Below, in pieces: positions 5,129 through 7,076 of a stretch of 7,076 nucleotides of DNA. This stretch comes from an uncultured Acidobacteriota bacterium (GTDB lineage Bacteria > Acidobacteriota > Vicinamibacteria > Vicinamibacterales > UBA8438): NCBI GenBank assembly GCA_913043805.1, contig CAJWMX010000151.1, positions 1 to 7,076 on the forward strand, read 5' to 3'. A model generated the notes under the pieces. That model was given only the letters and a program-made list of their open reading frames with translations. It had not been told where the DNA came from and searched no databases. The translations under genes were made by a program, and so were the position numbers. Numbering within the stretch: the stretch's first letter is position 1; each line of letters opens with the position of its first letter.

Positions 5129-7076
5129 GTGAAGGCTCCGCTTCTCCTCGCGCTGGTCACCTTGGTTGGCTTGGCCGTCCCGGCCGCCGCGCAAGAGCCG
5201 AGCGGGACACCGGACGAACTCCACAACATTGTCCCGACCCTGACTGCGCAACCGCCCCGTCTCGACGGCGTCCTCGAACAGGACGAATGGGCCAATGCCG
5301 CCGTTATCGAGCAGTTCATCCAGCAGGAACCTGCGGAAGGCAATCCGGCAACTGAGCGGACGGTCGTCCGTTTGCTCTATGACGCCCGCGCGCTCTACGT
5401 CGGTGTGGAGGCGTTCGACTCGCGACCGGAGTCGGTCATCGCGACCGAGATGCGCCGCGACTCGCAACAACTGCTGGACGAGGACAACTTCCAGCTCATC
5501 CTGGATACGTTCAACGACAAGCGCTCCGGCTACATGTTCGTGACCAGCCCGTTGGGCGCCAAGCTTGAGCAGCAGGTGGCCGAAGAGGGCGAAGGGGGCT
5601 ACCGGGCGTTCAGCTCGACGAGTTCGAACATCAACCTGAACTGGGACGGCGTGTGGGACGTGGCCGCACGTCGGACGCCCGACGGCTGGGTCGCGGAGAT
5701 CGCCATCCCGATGGTGACGTTGCGCTTCCCCAACGCGGACGAGCAGGAGTGGGGCGTCAACTTCATGCGGAACATCCGCCGGAAGAACGAGCAGGTGTTC
5801 TGGGCGCCGATCGAGAAAGGCTACGGCCTGACCCGGGTCAGCCAGGCGGGCACAATGACCGGCCTCGGGGGCCTCGACCGCGGCCTTGACCTGCGCGTCA
5901 CCCCCTACGTGCTGGCCGGCGGGCGGCAGGACCGGTCGACGGCGTCGCGTCTCGACGGATCCGGATTCAACGACGTCGGGCTCGACGTGAAGTATGGCGT
6001 GGCGTCAGGCCTGAATCTGGACGTCACGCTGAACACCGACTTTGCCCAGGTCGAAGTAGACGAGCAGCAGGTCAACCTGACGCGGTTCCCGCTGTTCTTC
6101 CCCGAGAAGCGTGACTTTTTCCTCGAGAACGCCGGTATGTTCAGCGTGAAGAACCAGGGGATCAGCCGGCTGGCTGATCTGTTCTTCACCCGGCGCATCG
6201 GACTGGCCAACGGACAGCCGATCCCGATCGTCAGCGGCGCCCGGCTCACCGGCAAGGTCGACCGCCACAACGTTGCGGTCATGAACATCCAGACCCAGGA
6301 AGTGGGTACTCGTCCGGGCGAGAACTTCTTCGTGGCGCGCTACAGCCGGGACATCTTCGCCCGCTCGAAGATCGGCGGCATCATCGTCAACAAGGAGGCC
6401 GTGGGCGACGCCCACTACAACCGGACGTTCGGCATCGATACCTCGCTGACGCCCCACGACTTCTTCACCGTCACCGGCTTCGTGGCCAAGACCGAGACCC
6501 CGGGCATCTCGAGTGACGACGGCGCCGCGCACTTCAACGCCACCTGGCTAAGTCCGGGCTGGCGGATCTACACCGAGTACACCGACCTGCAGGACAACTT
6601 CAATCCCGAGGTGGGGTTCGTACCCCGCATCGGGATCCGGCGATCGAAGATGCACGGACAGTGGAACCCCCGTCCCGAGAAGTGGAGCATCCGGTCGATG
6701 GACCCGATGATGAACATCGAGTACACGACCGACCAGAACAATCGGCTGCTGAGCCGCCGCGTGCATCACATGATCGGGTTCCAGTTCGAAGACGGTTCGA
6801 ACCTGACGTTCATCGCCAACCGCGAGTTCGAGCAGCTCGACGTGCCGTTCTTCATCACCCGCGACGTGACGATCCCCGTCGGCACCTACCGCTTCTGGAA
6901 CCCGAGCGTGCGTTACCGCAGCGACCCCTCGCGGCGTCTCTCGGCCAACCTGAGCTACGCGCCGCAGGGATTCTTTGGCGGCACGCGCACCGACTGGAGC
7001 GGTGGGGTAACCCTTCGCGCAACCAGCCGCCTCGCCGTGCAGGGACGATTCAACCGCAGCGACGGGGATCTGCCTG
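5129..7076 (+). CDS. DUF5916 / CBM9-like domain outer-membrane-type protein, second copy (runs off right edge)
   Basis: 649 residues from GTG 5129 with no stop before the edge. The GTG is chosen because an in-frame TGA lies at 5120-5122 and because it gives an intact signal peptide: K2, hydrophobic 4-18, A-A-A before Q22. The CBM9-like domain covers about 36-228 (PPRLDGVLEQDEW at 42-54, FIQQEPAEGNP at 63-73, ATEMRRD at 105-111, WVAEIAIP at 187-194). DUF5916 follows, with NTDFAQVEVDEQQ at 302-314, LFFPEKRDFFLE at 322-333 and LTGKVDRHNVAVMNIQTQ at 373-390. From about 390 on, alternating polar and hydrophobic strands with many aromatic residues suggest a membrane beta-barrel, still unfinished at the edge. 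Probably in the outer membrane; the ligand is unknown. It shares domain order and several exact blocks with the gene at 1-1237, so the two are paralogues. The family call is firm; the transport or binding role is inference. Confidence 0.94.
   Translation, partial: MKAPLLLALVTLVGLAVPAAAQEPSGTPDELHNIVPTLTAQPPRLDGVLEQDEWANAAVIEQFIQQEPAEGNPATERTVVRLLYDARALYVGVEAFDSRPESVIATEMRRDSQQLLDEDNFQLILDTFNDKRSGYMFVTSPLGAKLEQQVAEEGEGGYRAFSSTSSNINLNWDGVWDVAARRTPDGWVAEIAIPMVTLRFPNADEQEWGVNFMRNIRRKNEQVFWAPIEKGYGLTRVSQAGTMTGLGGLDRGLDLRVTPYVLAGGRQDRSTASRLDGSGFNDVGLDVKYGVASGLNLDVTLNTDFAQVEVDEQQVNLTRFPLFFPEKRDFFLENAGMFSVKNQGISRLADLFFTRRIGLANGQPIPIVSGARLTGKVDRHNVAVMNIQTQEVGTRPGENFFVARYSRDIFARSKIGGIIVNKEAVGDAHYNRTFGIDTSLTPHDFFTVTGFVAKTETPGISSDDGAAHFNATWLSPGWRIYTEYTDLQDNFNPEVGFVPRIGIRRSKMHGQWNPRPEKWSIRSMDPMMNIEYTTDQNNRLLSRRVHHMIGFQFEDGSNLTFIANREFEQLDVPFFITRDVTIPVGTYRFWNPSVRYRSDPSRRLSANLSYAPQGFFGGTRTDWSGGVTLRATSRLAVQGRFNRSDGDLP

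Noticed and set aside
4817..5470. Minus-strand open frame of 217 codons across the intergenic gap and the start of the second DUF5916 gene
   Set aside because: No family pattern; its right part is the shadow of the DUF5916 coding sequence, and the TonB remnant is in a different frame.
1..7076. CRISPR array, tRNA or rRNA, insertion sequence, phage or attachment sites
   Set aside because: No spaced direct repeats, cloverleaf, transposase or integrase motif was seen on either strand.

Overview
The window is GC-rich bacterial DNA (roughly two thirds G+C by eye), with GTG as well as ATG starts. It encodes exported proteins of kinds common in Acidobacteriota and some neighbouring phyla: two DUF5916/CBM9-like outer-membrane-type proteins and a secreted PQQ-like beta-propeller beginning with a W-P-E-W-R-G motif. 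An Acidobacteriota genome, perhaps Vicinamibacteria, is my best guess. It rests on gene content only, with no phylogenetic marker in view.

Layout from left to right. Positions 1-1237 (minus strand) hold the N-terminal 412 residues of a DUF5916 protein that runs off the left edge. Divergent from it, after 51 bp, is a two-gene plus-strand unit: a secreted PQQ-like beta-propeller (1289-2653) whose stop codon shares one base with the GTG start of a DUF169 protein (2653-3378). After 105 bp a near-consensus promoter, carrying an inverted repeat between its -35 and -10 boxes, drives an ArsR-family repressor (3484-3834). That gene overlaps by 4 bp an AHSA1/SRPBCC gene (3831-4281) which is frameshifted at a run of five G. 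Converging on it with a 4 bp gap is a yjbQ (UPF0047) gene on the minus strand (4286-4708).

The 420 bp gap 4709-5128 is not empty. It contains the yjbQ promoter region, a possible 25-residue membrane peptide (4833-4910), and, on the minus strand, a 37-residue remnant of a TonB C-terminal domain (4933-5046), recognisable from the sequence but cut off from any start. A promoter then leads into a second DUF5916 protein (5129-7076), which runs off the right edge. It is a clear paralogue of the first, in the opposite orientation, so the two copies point outward around the central block.

How the genes work together: the ArsR/AHSA1 pair is a well-known autoregulated arrangement, and the sequence supports co-transcription. 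The propeller/DUF169 pair looks translationally coupled, but the function is unknown. The DUF5916 proteins and the TonB remnant both belong to the cell-envelope theme of such genomes. I see no CRISPR array, RNA gene, insertion sequence or phage gene. I did not find a convincing wholly new system. The least expected items are the hidden TonB remnant, the frameshifted AHSA1 gene, the apparently leaderless arsR promoter-operator and the propeller-DUF169 coupling.
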